A DNA stretch of 64,000 bases from Paguma larvata (GCA_030068075.1 CM057826.1:51789116-51853115); one strand, 5' to 3'; positions 42,125-54,158 are shown, counted from the first letter of the stretch. Numbers and translations: made by a program. The notes: a model not told the origin generated them from the sequence alone.

Positions 42125-42795
42125 GTGCCACTTCTCCCTCCAGAGTTAACCATTATCCTCACTTAAAATTTTGTTTTTAATTGTAGTAAAAACACACATA
42201 ACACAAAGTTAGCCATCTTAACCATTTTAAAGTGTATAGTTCCATAGTGTTAAGCATATTCACCAACAAATTGTAGAACTTTTCCATCTTGTAAAACTGA
42301 AACTCTGTCCATTTAACAACTTCCTACTTCCTTTCCCCCTGGCCCTGGGGAACCACCATTCTACTTTCTCTATGAATTAGGCTATTCTGGGTACTTAATA
42401 TTTGTCTTTTTGTGGCTCGCTTCTTTCACTTGGCCTAATGTACTCAAGGTTCATCCATGTTCTGTCAGAATTTATTTTTAAGGTTGAATAATATCCCATT
42501 GTAATGTATACGCCACATTTTGTTCATTTATCCATAGATGCCTCCGTCTCTTGGCTGTTATGAATAATCTGCAGTGAACATGGATGTCATGTATCATTTC
42601 AAAACCCTGCTTTCACTTCTTTTGAGTCCATACTGAGAAGTGGAATTGCTAAATCATGGTTAAATTCTATTTTTCAATTTTTTTGGGAGCTGTCACACTG
42701 TTTTTCATAGTGGTTGCGTCATTTTACATTCTCACCAACAGTGCACAAGATTTCCAATTTCTCTCTTTTTTTTTGCCAAAACTTATTTTCTCTCT
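42125..42795 (-). mobile_element. Old LINE-1 3' region, antisense
   Basis: Contains 'agttagccatcttaaccatttt', 'aactgaaactctgtcc', 'aatatcccattgtaatgta' and 'atagtggttgcgtcatttta', the order expected of antisense L1M 3' DNA. A SINE follows at 42796. Confidence 0.75.
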
Positions 42796-42986
42796 CTTTT
42801 TTTTTTTTAATGTTTATTTATTGAGAGAGCAAGAGAGAGAGCAGGGGAGGAGCAGAGAGAGAATCCCACGTAGGCTCCACACTGCCAGTGCAGAGCCCTT
42901 TGCGGGGCTTGATCTCACAACTGAGATGATGACTTGAGCTGAAATCAAGAGTTGGACCCTTAACCAACTGAGCCATCCAGGCCCCT
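42796..42986 (-). repeat. CAN-SINE, antisense
   Basis: T-tail, AATGTTTATTTATTGAGAG, ending ACTGAGCCATCCAGGCCCC. Sits between L1 and a Tigger fragment. Confidence 0.9.
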
Positions 42987-43140
42987 GGAAGCCTTATTGA
43001 TAACACAGCTGATGAACCCCTGTTTCGTATGGTACATGTTTTATATACCAGATTCTTAAAATACAGTAAGCTAGAGTGAACAAAATGTTTAGAAAATAAC
43101 AAGGAAAATATATTTAGAGCACTGTACTTTAAAAGCTACC
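42987..43140. mobile_element. Tigger-type fragment
   Basis: GGAAGCCTTATTGATAACAC, ATACAGTAAGCTAGAG and AAGGAAAATATATTTA repeat, in order, the interior of the element at 28117-28446. Both ends are missing; a SINE abuts the left side. Confidence 0.65.
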
Positions 43141-44119
43141 TTGAGAGTCTGAGATAGAGGGGCCAGAAGGGAAGCTAGCCTTGGGGACTGGTGGCACTCC
43201 TAACTACCCAGGGATTCTCTCTCACCACCCTGTTCCTACTGATGTTAATTAGGTCTTAGAGATTCCATAATTAGTAATTGTTGAGGGCCATTGTGAGAAC
43301 CAAGTTTACCTTACATATGCTAGGCTTCCTTAAGATTATACAATTCATCCAGTAGAGATCTAGTCTCAAGATGCAGAGTAAGCAGTTTTCTGTTTCTTGC
43401 TAGATTATGTGACCTCCGACACAGTTCAGAGTTCTCACAATTAGCATTTAGCTTTTATAAATTCACTTACTCCCCCGTCAGAGCAGTACCTCCATCCTCA
43501 TCCTGCCCATCTCGCACTCCTTGCAGTCCAGGTTTCTCTAGAATACAAGTCCAATAATCCGGGGGTGTTGGGGAGGGAATCAGGGAATCTAATTTAACCC
43601 ATTTCTCTTTACTCTTCCCCTTCCCTCTCACCTAAGATTCAGAGGGATCTGATCCTGAGACGTGGAGGATTTTTAGAGTAAATTATTTTGGTTCTCAGCT
43701 CTCCCAGCATTTGGTGATAATTCACCTTTTGGGGGTTGGTTAAATTGTTTACTGTTAGTCCTCTTTGCCTTCTAGCTTCCAAAATTTTGTTGCTGTTGTC
43801 TGCTTTCTTGTTCTCCCTGTGAAAAAATTTTCACCCAGGTTTTGGGAGGAAACAAAATTTGATACATGTCTTCCGCCCTCTATCTTAAAATGGAACACCT
43901 TACTTGTATTGATTTTTATAGGCTTGGATCATGAATCCCTTCCTGACCCACTTTATGAAGTGGACACTCTGTTTTCTTTAGCTTAATGCCTTCCGTAGCA
44001 GATTTTATGATGTCCTGGCTCTCTTGAATGGCTATTTTTTGCCGTTATGTATTTGGGAAAGTTGATTAGCTACAACAGGAACATAAGTATCTTAGATGAA
44101 GTTACCATCATTTAATATA
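43141..44119. other. Intergenic, unassigned
   Basis: Nearly 1 kb with no SINE or L1. Some stretches (43600-43900) read like an old interspersed repeat, but I could not name it. An open frame at 43765-43986 has no family resemblance. Confidence 0.4.
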
Positions 44120-44345
44120 GCGGCTCCTGGGTGGCTCCGTCAGTTAAGCGTCCGACTTCGGCTCAGGTCCTGATCTCACAGGTTTGTAGGTTCGAGCCGT
44201 GAGTCGGGCTCTGAGCTGTCAGCACTGCTTTGGATTCTGTGGAGCCTGCTTCGGATTCTGTGTCTCCCTCTCTCTCTACCCCTCCCCTGCTCCTGCTCTG
44301 TCTCTCGTCTCAAAAATAAATGTACATTAAAAAAAATTAAAAAAA
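44120..44345 (+). repeat. CAN-SINE, sense, with small internal duplication
   Basis: GCGGCTCCTGGGTGGCTCCG head; the words TTTGGATTCTGTG and TTCGGATTCTGTG occur in succession, an internal repeat. A-tail from about 44318. Confidence 0.9.
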
Positions 44346-44871
44346 ATGAAGCACCAAACTAACCATTTTATTTTTAGTTATTAATATTGCCTGCATTCAC
44401 CTGGAACCGGTGATGCTGTTATTAGTCATGATTCCTATCGTTTTTTGGACTGTTTTTTAGTTGACAAGACTTAGAATTCCTTGAATTCCTGTGGACCTCT
44501 TATTACAGAATGCCAAGGCTAAGCTTTAAAATTTAGAATTTAAATTCCAAGAACCATCCTTGGGAGGTGATTAAAAGTGAGCATGGCATCTTAACAGTGT
44601 TGATCTAAAAACAAAGCTAATAATTTTCATCCTTTACCCAAAGTCCCAGTCAGTGTCCTTAAGTTAATAATGTCAGCTTCCTGAAAGGACACTAGATTCT
44701 GTATGTTTTCCATTTGGGAGATATAATTTAATTTGATTTTACCAAACAGTATTTGAATTTCCATTGCACAGGGTTCTACTGACTAAATGCTGTATGATAA
44801 TACAATTTTAAATCTCCTGTTGTTGGGTAGGTACTTCAAGGATGATCTGGGTATATAAAAAGGATGTTACA

Positions 44872-44971
44872 GGGGCGGCTGTCTGGCTCAGTCAGTAGAG
44901 CGTGTGTCTCGGTCTTGGAGTCGTGAGTGTAGGCCCCACGTTGTACTTAGAGTTTGCTTTAAAAAAAAAAA
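44872..44971 (+). repeat. Short SINE, sense
   Basis: GGGGCGGCTGTCTGGCTCAG to GTTTGCTTTAAAAAA. Confidence 0.85.
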
Positions 44972-45009
44972 AGTAAGATAGTATGTAGACAACGTGTTGA
45001 ATTTTCTAT

Positions 45010-45780
45010 GCGACTTTAACAAATTCCCACCTATCTAGTAGCTTAAACACCGCAAATGAATTATCTCACAGTTCTGTAGGTCAGAAGTCTGACCCTGGGC
45101 TAAAATCAAGGTGTTTTCAGCCATATTTCCTTCTTTTTTGTTTTTTATTAAATTTTTTTTTAATGTTTATTTATTTTTGAGACAGACAGAGACAGAGCAT
45201 AAGCGGGGAGGGGCAGAGAGAGAGGGAGACACAGAATCCGAAGCAGGCTCCAGGCTCTGAGCTGTCAGCACAGAGCCTGACGCGGGGCTCGAACTCACAG
45301 ACCGCGAGATCGTGACCTGAGCCGAAGTCGGACGCTCTACCGACTGAGCCACCCAGGCGCCCCCCATATTTCCTTCTGAAGGCTCTAGGGAACAATAAGT
45401 TTCCTTCCTATTTGGGAAGAATTTAGTCCCTTCTTGCTAGCTGTAAACCAATGACTGTTCCCAACTTCCAGAGGCCACCACATTCCTTGGCTTGTGACCC
45501 CCTTCCTCCATCTTTAAAGCCTGTCGCAGTGGATTGAGTCTTCCTGTTGAATTTTTCCAACCCTCTGTCTCCTCTCTCTCTCTGACCATAGCTGGGAAAG
45601 TTTCTCCAAATTTAAGGAGGCATACGATTAGATTGAATATCCCCTAATAACCCAGAAAAATCTACCCATCTCAAGGTCAGTGGCCTTAATCACAAATACA
45701 CAGTCTGTTTTGCCATATAAGGTTCTGGGGATTGGGGTGTAGACATCTGTGGGTGACCATAATCCTGCCTGCCATTAAAC
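45010..45780 (-). mobile_element. MaLR-like LTR, antisense, split by a SINE
   Basis: ATTATCTCACAGTTCTGTAG, TCTGAAGGCTCTAGGGAA and CTTCCTCCATCTTTAAAG mark the family. Interrupted by the SINE at 45135-45363. Confidence 0.65.
45135..45363 (-). repeat. Young CAN-SINE, antisense, with 14-bp target duplication
   Basis: CpG-rich near-consensus copy; CCATATTTCCTTCT at 45121-45134 and 45364-45377, both intact. Inserted in a MaLR-like LTR. Confidence 0.95.
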
Positions 45781-45894
45781 TACGGTCTGTTCTGTAACTA
45801 AAAAATTAAATTATTTAGAATTGGCAGGTTGAAAATGCAAATAAAAACGTTCCCTTAAAGTAAGTAAGTGTTCCATCATTTACTTACATCTTTT

Positions 45895-45916
45895 TTTTTT
45901 AATTTTTAATTCATTT

Positions 45917-45964
<48 letters not shown>

Positions 45965-46118
45965 TGAGTGGGGGAGGGGCAGAGAGAGAGGGAGACAGAA
46001 TCCGAAGCAGGCTCCAGGCTGTCAGCACAGAGCCCAACATGGGGCTCGAACTCACGAAGAGATCATGACCTGAGCCGAAGTCAGATGCCCATCCGACTGA
46101 GCCACCCAGGCGCCCCAT
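45895..46118 (-). repeat. CAN-SINE, antisense, with (GA)21 microsatellite
   Basis: CTTACATCTTTT at 45883-45894 and 46119-46130. A pure (GA)21 run at 45919-45960 has grown from the element's (TC)n region. Confidence 0.93.
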
Positions 46119-46160
46119 CTTACATCTTTTAAAGGAGGGTAGCAGAAACAACCGCCTTTT

Positions 46161-46388
46161 GGGGCACCTGGTTGGCTCATTCAGGTGAGCATCTGACTTC
46201 GGCTCAGGTCACTATCTCTTGCTCGTGGGTTCCAGCCCCACATAGGACTCTGTGCTGACAACTCAGAGCCTGGAGCCTGCTTCAGATTCTGTGTCCCCCT
46301 CTCTCTCTGCCCCTCCCTTGGTCACACTCTGTCTCTCTTTCCTTCAAAAATAAATAAACATTAAAAAAATTAAAAAAAAACAAAAAGA
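46161..46388 (+). repeat. CAN-SINE, sense
   Basis: GGGGCACCTGGTTGGCTCAT to AATAAATAAACATTAAAA. Opposite in orientation to the copy at 45895, 43 bp away, forming an inverted pair. Confidence 0.92.
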
Positions 46389-48394
46389 AATGACCTTTTG
46401 ACAGTATTTCTTCTCCCCAAATTTGGTTATTTTAGTTTTGCTTTGATTTTTATTTAATCTTTGGTTAAAATTCTTGAGAATAACATAGATTATTCTTTTG
46501 TTGTTTCATAAATATCGAGTGCCTCTTTCCCCAAAGGGACAGCTGTGGGGAAAGGCAATGGGGTGGATAAAAATGGAGGGGACGTTTTCTTTTTTCTATT
46601 CTTAGACACTGCCTTTTAAAGGAAAGCCAGATTAAAACGGAGATACTGCATAGTTTAGGAGGCAAATGTTGCCTTTCTTTGCTCTTACCCAAAAACTTCA
46701 AAAACTTCAGCATGTGATCCTAAGACAGACTGGCAATATTGTCTGCTATCTTTTATCATGCTCCAAAAAGCAGTTGATTATCTTGGAAGGGCTTCAAAAG
46801 CAATTAAGAAAATCCCTTATGTCAAGTTACATTTCAGACAGGACAAATTAGATGTATGGGGAAATGTCCTGATAAAGTGCTTGAGAAATAATGAATCTGT
46901 GTACAATTTGTAATTGCTCCTGCAAAAAATTTACAACATAAAAGAGGCTGTTAACCTGAGATTGGAAGCTCAGAGATGTGTTTTTTTTTTTTCATTACAA
47001 ATGCAAATGCCTTATGAAATTGAGCCCAGAGCATTTTAAAATGTCCAAAATGTAATTCAAAACATTGTTTATTACATCTCTGTCTGGGCTCTTCACTGCA
47101 TCACAAGCTGCTTTGTAAATGCTGATTTTTAAACCAGCAGGTCCGCAATGAAAAAATGACCCATCTGACTTACTAATGCAGAACAGGCCCTGAAGGGCAG
47201 CTGTGTGCCAGAATAAAGGGTCGGGGTCAACAGCAGTGCCACAAAATGGTGGCGATGGATGTGGCTGAAGAGACATTTAGTTATGTGTCTGCAAGAATGT
47301 CGTATTTGGTTTCTACATTATATGTTAAAGATAAATGATCTGCAATCTGCATAACCCTATCCCAGTAACTACAGACTAGCTCCGTGGATGGCCAGTAATG
47401 AATTAGTGGGGTCAGAGGTTGGTAGGTTGGGTGCTGGAGGCTAGGGATACTCAGGGAGAAATAGGTATCATCTAGATAGAGTACTTTTATCACAGCGCTG
47501 AGAAATTCAAATGCAATTTCCTTCCCTTATGAACTGCTATTCCCCTGTGAGTAAAATGATTTCAACTCTTCAAACTACTTGGATTTTATCCTCAATTTCC
47601 TAACTTTTGAAGTATGAGTGTGCCCATTGCTAATTTTCCCCCCGTGATAAACATCGGCAAGTGGGAAGTTATCTAGCCTTATTATACAATATTTATAGAC
47701 CACTTTTTATTTGTTAAGTGTTTGAAGGTCTCTTAAATATGAACTGTTTCCAAATAACCTTGGGCTCATTTTTCATCTTGATCCAAATCCCATGGAAGCA
47801 AACCAATCATGAAGCTCTCTAAAAAGTCATTGGGAGCCCCAGGCTCAGAACCCAGCTGGGGAGCACGAACTATTAGGTTTTGTGCTGCTGGAAGCTTTGA
47901 GTAACTGAGCCACAGGGACTGATGCTCATTTAGGAATCAAAGTTGGTGCTTTGTTTCTGGAAGCCTTTGCCTGAGCTGCGGAAGGTGGACTAACTCCCTC
48001 ATAGGGAGTTCAAATCGTATAGGCTTTACTTTTTACACAATTGCTTTTGAGATCGTTCAACAAAGTGATGTCTTTTCTGTTTAAAGAACAGGGAACAGGA
48101 ACAACAAACCAATGAAAAACAAACTTTAGTGTATTCCTATCTGCAGGACGACTCTGATTTCTAAGTTCGTTTTCATTAATGTTCTCATCCACTTTCATCG
48201 GTTCATGTTTTCTCTTGGTAAGCTTTTCCCCACTCCCATCCTCAGATCCCGTCATAGGTACATAGCTCATTATTTCTAACTCTGATCTGCCTTCTTATTT
48301 GCAGCCTGATCATGTTAATTTCCATCTCTCATCAAAGTATGATTGTCCTGACTATCTCCAGAGTCAGCATTTGACATGGTAATAGTAATGATAC
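46389..48394. other. Repeat-poor intergenic block, possible conserved non-coding DNA
   Basis: 2 kb without a recognisable SINE, LINE or LTR, in a region where such elements otherwise come every few hundred bases. Base composition is mixed. No long open frame or splice pattern supports a coding gene. Confidence 0.45.
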
Positions 48395-48800
48395 TTGCTA
48401 AGTACATTTGTAAGCGTTGCATTTGTGTAAGTCCATTTAGGCTCAGAATAACCCTCTGGGGTATTTTCTGTTCTTGATCATTTAACACATGGAGGAATGG
48501 GAGACACAGTGATGATAAGCATGTTGTTTAAGCCTTGCAACCAGCAGTTGGTAGAATCAGGATTCCTGCCCAGGTGATCTGGCCCCAGAGCCCGCTCTGT
48601 TCACATTTGCTTTTCAGTGGCTCTCATAGTGGGGAGAACATCTGTCTGCACTTACAGGCAGATCCTGATACCTATATTGGCTGTGTTGCTTTTGGAAAAT
48701 TAAGTAACATCTCTGGGCTTTAGTTTCCTCAGCAGTATATAACCATTTGTGTGCAGAAAACAGTTAATCCTCGTAAACTTTCATGGCCATAGTAGGTGCT
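48395..48800. repeat. Two MIR-like fragments
   Basis: First: 'cagaataaccctctggggta', 'aacacatggaggaatgggag', 'aaccagcagttggtagaatc'. Second from about 48660: TGGGCTTTAGTTTCCTCAG and 'catagtaggtgcttgagaa'. They are adjacent and may be two halves of separate copies. Confidence 0.6.
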
Positions 48801-50589
48801 TGAGAATGTTAAAGCACAGCTAACCCCTTTCTCGCCCTCAGTGTTCTCTCCTCAGCTGTATAATTTGCAAGCGATATCGGTTGATTTCTGTATGTTGCTG
48901 GGGAAAATGGTTCAGTACGATTCCTCTCCGAGGTAACTTCAGGCGTCATGAACTTTTCAGACTGGCACACTTTTCAACCCTTCAGTCCACTTAGGCAAGG
49001 ACATCTCTGAAGTTGTACCAAGTTACGTGTTCTTACGTGTACATGTTTTTGATCTGAAACTTTCATATTTCACTTTATGTGTGCTCTGTGACATGATCTT
49101 CAGAAAACGTTTTGAATGAAGAAATGAAGTGTAGCAGCAGCCACCTGCTTGCGGGTTTCTATCCTATCACGGAAAGCTGGTGGGCTGGTCCAGCGCTCCA
49201 AGAATGGCAATGACCCGTGGCAAATGCTTTGGCAGCAGTCAGTATATTCCCTGGCCATGGGGCCAGCTGTTTCTAACTGTACACTATGTGGTGGGAAGTT
49301 CCCTCTCCAAGCTGGACCGTTTCTGGGAACCACATGGGCTATTAATTTTACAGTGGCAGATATAACTGCAGATGTCTGTGTGTGAGACTGGGTTGCAAAA
49401 TAAACCTGATGAGTTATTCACTTTCTGGGGACAAAAGAAAGAGTTTTATCTTTTCTGTGACTTAATCACAATATTAAGTAGAAGGCATAGCCTCTTGCCA
49501 AATCAGTTGTACTTATTTATATGCAATAAGAAGAATATGAGAAGTTGGTTGTATTGTATTTAAGTACTTCCTCAAATAAGCCCTCACAATGTTTTCATTA
49601 ATCGTTTGGACTAATTTCTCTCTCCACACCCCTTTCTTTACATGGCTTTACCATATGTAAATCTGATCATGTTCATCCATAGCGTTTTATTGAGTACCAT
49701 ATAATTTCCTGTGCATGTGAGAATATCACGAAGAAGGAAGGATAATTCTTGTCCTAAAGGATCTTGTAATCTAATAAGAGCTAAGAATCAAACATGTAAA
49801 GATGCTAAACAGTAAACATTAATATTTTTGGAACAACAGCTGTTTGTAAACTACCAATTATTTAGGTATCCTTCCAGAGATAGCTCGTGCTATTATTAAG
49901 CATATATTTATATACATACTCCTTTTTTAAAAAATACAGTTAAAAGCATGCTGTTATCCTTAGGATCCTGGCTTTGTTTTCACTGGACAATATATCTTGT
50001 GGGTCATTTGTAGTTGCACACATATTTTTAATAGCTTCACAGTATCCCATTATATGGAAACCAGTTTTTTTCTTTAATTTACCTAAGTGTTTTAACTCCA
50101 AACATGTACATCAAACTTGATCGCTCACGTGAGCCTTGGGGTCTTCAGGGAAAAAAAAACTAAACACAGAAATGTGACTTTCAATTGACTTTCAATTCAA
50201 TGTGACTTTATTGAATGAAGCAAGTTTATATCTTTTCTTTATTTTGAAGGTGATGACATGTGGATATATATTCTGGCTTATTTGTTTTAAAAAAGCAGCC
50301 TCATTAAATCGTAGTCATATCAACATATCACACAAATGTTAAGGGGTTCTGTGTGTGGAGGATTTGTTGGGAGTAATTTTTTGTGTGTGTGCTCTCCCTG
50401 GAATTATTTTTAGTAAAGTGGTGCCCTCATGTATCATGGCCACCAGTCAGAGTAGATATAATTCCTACCCTACTGCTTTACCCATATTTGAAAATAGGGA
50501 TTTGGTTTCCTCACTCACTGTAGGTTTAAAAATTTATTCTATTCTGATAAGAACACTTAGCCTGAAATCTACCTTCTTAATAAATTTTT
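48801..50589. other. Intergenic, unassigned
   Basis: No gene recognised. A short internal repeat 'gtgactttcaattgactttcaattcaatgtgacttta' like pattern lies at 50173-50211. The open frames at 49149-49385 overlap on both strands and have no support. Confidence 0.4.
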
Positions 50590-51900
50590 GATTGTACAAT
50601 ATGTTATTGTTAATGTTGCACAGTGGTTGTACAGCAGATCTCAAGAACTTACCGATTTTGCATAATTGAGACTTTATGTCTATTGATTAGCAATTCCCCA
50701 TTCTGCTACACCCTCTCACCTCTAGACCCTGGCATCTACCATTTTACTCTGCTTCTGGAAGTTTGACTATTTTAGGTATCTCATACAAGTGGAATCATGC
50801 AGTATTTGTCCTGTAGCTGGCATATTTTACTCAGCATTATGTCTCCAAGGTTCATCTACTTCATATTGCAGGATTTCCTGTTTGTTTGTTTGTTTGCTTA
50901 GGAGACAGGCAAAAGAGAACGAGAAGGAGGGAAGGATCCCTCTGAATGGCAAAAGTAGAAATTCCTCACCCTTTTGGGCAGGAGTGATTTGCCCTGGGGC
51001 TTTGGATCCTCATGAAGGAGTAAACTTGGCTGGAGGTTGTCAGTTTCCCAAAGAGTACTAGAGTTAGTCCACCGAGGGGAAGTCCTAAAAAATTTTCAGA
51101 AAATCCAGGGACAGCCCCAGGCTGGCAAAGGCTCCCCTTAAGGGCCACCAAATGTGGGCAAACAATTGGGTGGAAGCTGGCAGTGTGGGCAGTGAAAGAA
51201 TTTACCCAAGGCAAAACAAAAGAGATAGAAGTTTATGGACTCCACAGCAAGGAAGTGGTGGGCAGGACAGCAAAGGAGAGACTGTCCCTTCTTTTTTAAA
51301 GCTAAATACAACTCCATAGCATGTATATATGACATCTTCTTTATTCATCCATTGATGGAAGCTTCGGATGTTTCCATATCTTGCCTTTTGTGAATGATGC
51401 TTCCTTGAACATAAGAATGAAGATACCTTTTTGAGATCCTCACTTCAGTTCTTATAGATAAATACTCAGAAGTGAGATTGCCGGATCACAAAGTAGTTCT
51501 ATTAATTTTTTGAGAAATCTCCATACTGTTTTTCATGGTGGCTGCTTCATTTTATACTCCAACAACAATGTCCTAATTTCTTCACATCCTCGCCAATACT
51601 TATTCTTGTTAGTCTGATAGTCATCCTAACAGGTGGGAGGTGATCTCATTATGGTTTTGATTTGCATTTTCTGATTGTGTTTTTCATGTATCTGTTAGCT
51701 ATTTGTGTATCTTTGGAGAAATGACTATATAAGTCTTTAGCCCTTTTTTACGTCAGGTTATTCGATTTTGTTGTTGTTGTTGTTTTGTATGAGCTCCTTA
51801 TATATTTTGGAAATGAAACCCTTATCGGGCATATGGTTTACAAATATTTTCTCCCATTCTACAGGTTGCTTTTTCACTCTGTTTCCTTTTCCTCACTCTA
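50590..51900 (-). mobile_element. Old LINE-1, antisense, with a 0.4 kb insertion
   Basis: L1M words at 50590-50880 ('atctaccattttactctgcttctg', 'tactcagcattatgtctcc') and again at 51300-51900 ('attcatccattgatgg', 'gagattgccggatcac', 'aacaggtgggaggtgatctc'). The two parts are collinear and separated by non-L1 sequence at about 50905-51295. Confidence 0.75.
50905..51295. mobile_element. Unidentified insertion inside L1 (LTR-like)
   Basis: About 390 bp of G-rich, non-L1 DNA starting after a (TTTG)n run, ending GAGAGACTGTCCCTTC before the L1 resumes. The 'acccaaggcaaaacaaaagagata' type region resembles ERVL LTRs but I cannot assign it. Confidence 0.35.
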
Positions 51901-52138
51901 GTTTTTGCTGTTGTGATTTTTTGTTTGTTTGTTTTAGGGCAACATAAAAGGAGATATGCTTAAGCAAACTTTTAAGTATGCATTTTCACATTTTTATTCA
52001 ATAGTAGCTAATACTTACAGTGATGTTTTAGAAATTCCAAGATGCCGGTATCATTGTTGAGGAAAGATGAAATTCATGCTGGTTTTTTTTTTCTATATAT
52101 ATTTTCTATACATTTCCTTTATTTTTTACCTATGTATT

Positions 52139-52340
52139 TAAAAAAAATTTATGTTTATTTTTTGAGAGGGACAGAGTACGAGTGGGGGAGGGGCAGAGAG
52201 AGGGAGACACAGAATCCAAAGCAGGCTCCAGGCTCCAAGCTGTCAGCACAGAGCCCAACACAGGGCTTGAACTCATGAACTGTGAAATCATAACCTGAGC
52301 TGGAGTCGGACGCTTAACTGACTGAGCCACGCAGTCACCC
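52139..52340 (-). repeat. CAN-SINE, antisense
   Basis: AAAAAAATTTATGTTTATTT to TGAGCCACGCAGTCACCC; GA-rich centre. Confidence 0.9.
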
Positions 52341-52364
52341 ATTCCTATATTTTATTCTAATTTT

Positions 52365-52580
52365 TTATTATGCATTTAGCGTTGTACTAAGTGCTTTACA
52401 TGCATTATGTTATTGAATTCTCACATCACATGAAGTACATATTATTCCATTTTACATGTGAAAAAAGCTCAGGGAGACTATGTAACTCACCCAAGATCAT
52501 AGAGCAAGTGGCAGAGTTGGAACCGAGGTCTATTTGTATCGAAAGCCCTATTATTTCTGTTCTAATCTTTGAAAACTGAG
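52365..52580. repeat. MIR
   Basis: 'actaagtgctttacatgcat', 'ccattttacatgtgaaaaa', 'gtaactcacccaagatcata' and GCAGAGTTGGAACC give a nearly full core. Confidence 0.75.
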
Positions 52581-53934
52581 TCTGAATGTCATACACGTGA
52601 CTGCAATTGTGTATGTGCACACCTACGTACCATGTTAACTGGAAGAGTACTTATCTGCCCTCGGTAAACTTTTCTTGTAGATAGAGGGTTTAGACCGCCA
52701 CAGGGTAATGTTCTGCTCATCTTTTCACTTTGAAAATCTTTGGCCAGCATTGCCAACGGGTAACCAACTTGATTTATATGAACTTTATCTCATCTCAGAT
52801 TTGCCTGTTTGGGGATGGAAGTGATGAAATGACAGAAGAATGAATTGATAGAAAAGTCCTAGTATAATGTTCACTATGTGCTGCACTAAGCAAAGAACTT
52901 TATAGATATAACATGTGGTAGAAGTCCATGTGTACCATACCAAAGCCCACTTTTCTTGAGGAAAACCCATTCCATGTGGTTCTCAGAGACTGCACTCCTC
53001 CTCCCTGCCTGTCAAGGACTGGTCATTTGATCAGTATTTGGACAGAGTACCCCATTTCCCTGGCCAAAGAGATTGGATTAGAAATGGGCATATCATCCAG
53101 TCTATGTTATTTAACCCTCTTCATGGGGTTTTTGCGGTGACTATCAAGAGTTTTCTCTTTTTTCTTAGGAAAAATAGTTTTAAGGGTAAGCATCTCAGCC
53201 ACCATGTGTAGGCTAGAATGTAGCCTAGGAATGAAGCTGAGAAAACCAGAGCCAAAAGTTTGAGAGAACTATTTGAATTCCTAATGACATTAGTTGAAAC
53301 CTTTGATTCAGCTATGCTTGAAGACAGCCTCATTGCCTGGAACTTGCCAAGGACATGACTCCTTGGAGCAATGGCATATTCCCGGGCTGGAATTATGAGA
53401 TGCATGTATGTGCCATAAAATAAGAAAGTGATAAAAAATAATGAGGGCATGTGAAAAGGATACAAACCAATGTGAAGATTATTTCAATAGCCACATTGGG
53501 GACAATTTTAGCATAATAATAATAATAATGATAATAATAAATTATATCCCATAGTATAAATATTTGTGAGTCCATACAAGTGTTTAGATAAATTATTTAA
53601 TTAAATAATGGAATAAACAAATAAGGGAAATGGGTCAGCTCTTTCTTAACAGTAGAATTCCAGTGAATAAACATAGGATGCATGGTAGAAATATTTGCCA
53701 AACACCACACTAATAATTGTTTCAGGCAATAATCATTGGTGGGTACTAAAATGAGTGAAAGTATGATGAGAAACAACATATCTGCAGAGTCCCAAGGTAT
53801 CACCTTACAAAATACTTACTTACCAAGGAAAAAATAGTAACTCTACAGTAGAAAAAATGTGTAGGCTCTACCCTCACCAAGTGATCAAAGTTAACATCAC
53901 AGCAATGAGACGTTGACATGTGGCTCCTGATATG
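52581..53934. other. Intergenic, unassigned
   Basis: Unique-looking DNA plus the (AAT)n run; an L1-like segment may begin around 53470 and lead into the 3' end at 53935. No gene seen. Confidence 0.4.
53516..53541 (+). repeat. (AAT)n microsatellite
   Basis: AATAATAATAATAATGATAATAATAA, one interruption (ATG). Intergenic. Confidence 0.9.
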
Positions 53935-54058
53935 ATGCCCTAAGAAGGGCGCAATGTCACTTCTGTGACATTCTCCTAAAAAAATGTGTAACCTGAATCT
54001 AAATCATGAGAAAATATCAAAGTCAAGTTGAGGGACTTATTTAAAATAACTAGCTAGT

Positions 54059-54088
54059 GTGCTTGCTTCGGCAGCAATATACTAAAAT
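54059..54088 (+). pseudogene. 3'-truncated U6 snRNA retropseudogene
   Basis: GTGCTTGCTTCGGCAGCA then ATATACTAAAAT matches the first 31 nt of U6 snRNA with one C-to-T change (U6 nt 6) and one missing C. The fragment is flanked by perfect 16-bp direct repeats AAAATAACTAGCTAGT (54043-54058 and 54084-54099), the mark of a reverse-transcribed insertion. The last 5 nt (AAAAT) belong both to U6 and to the right repeat, a microhomology junction. The U6 body beyond this point and any poly-A tail are absent. Too short to be functional. Confidence 0.9.
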
Positions 54089-54158
54089 AACTAGCTAGTA
54101 TTCTTCAAACTTGAGGACACAATGTCACTTCTGTGGTATTCTTATTAAAAATGCATAA

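Noticed and set aside
45167..45395. Pairs of frames such as GGSVG(W/R)ASDFGSGHD and SVSPSLSAP in many places (also 808, 30656, 34801, 35235, 52130, 62183)
   Set aside because: All are translations of the same CAN-SINE; the recurrence across the window proves a repeat, not a protein family.
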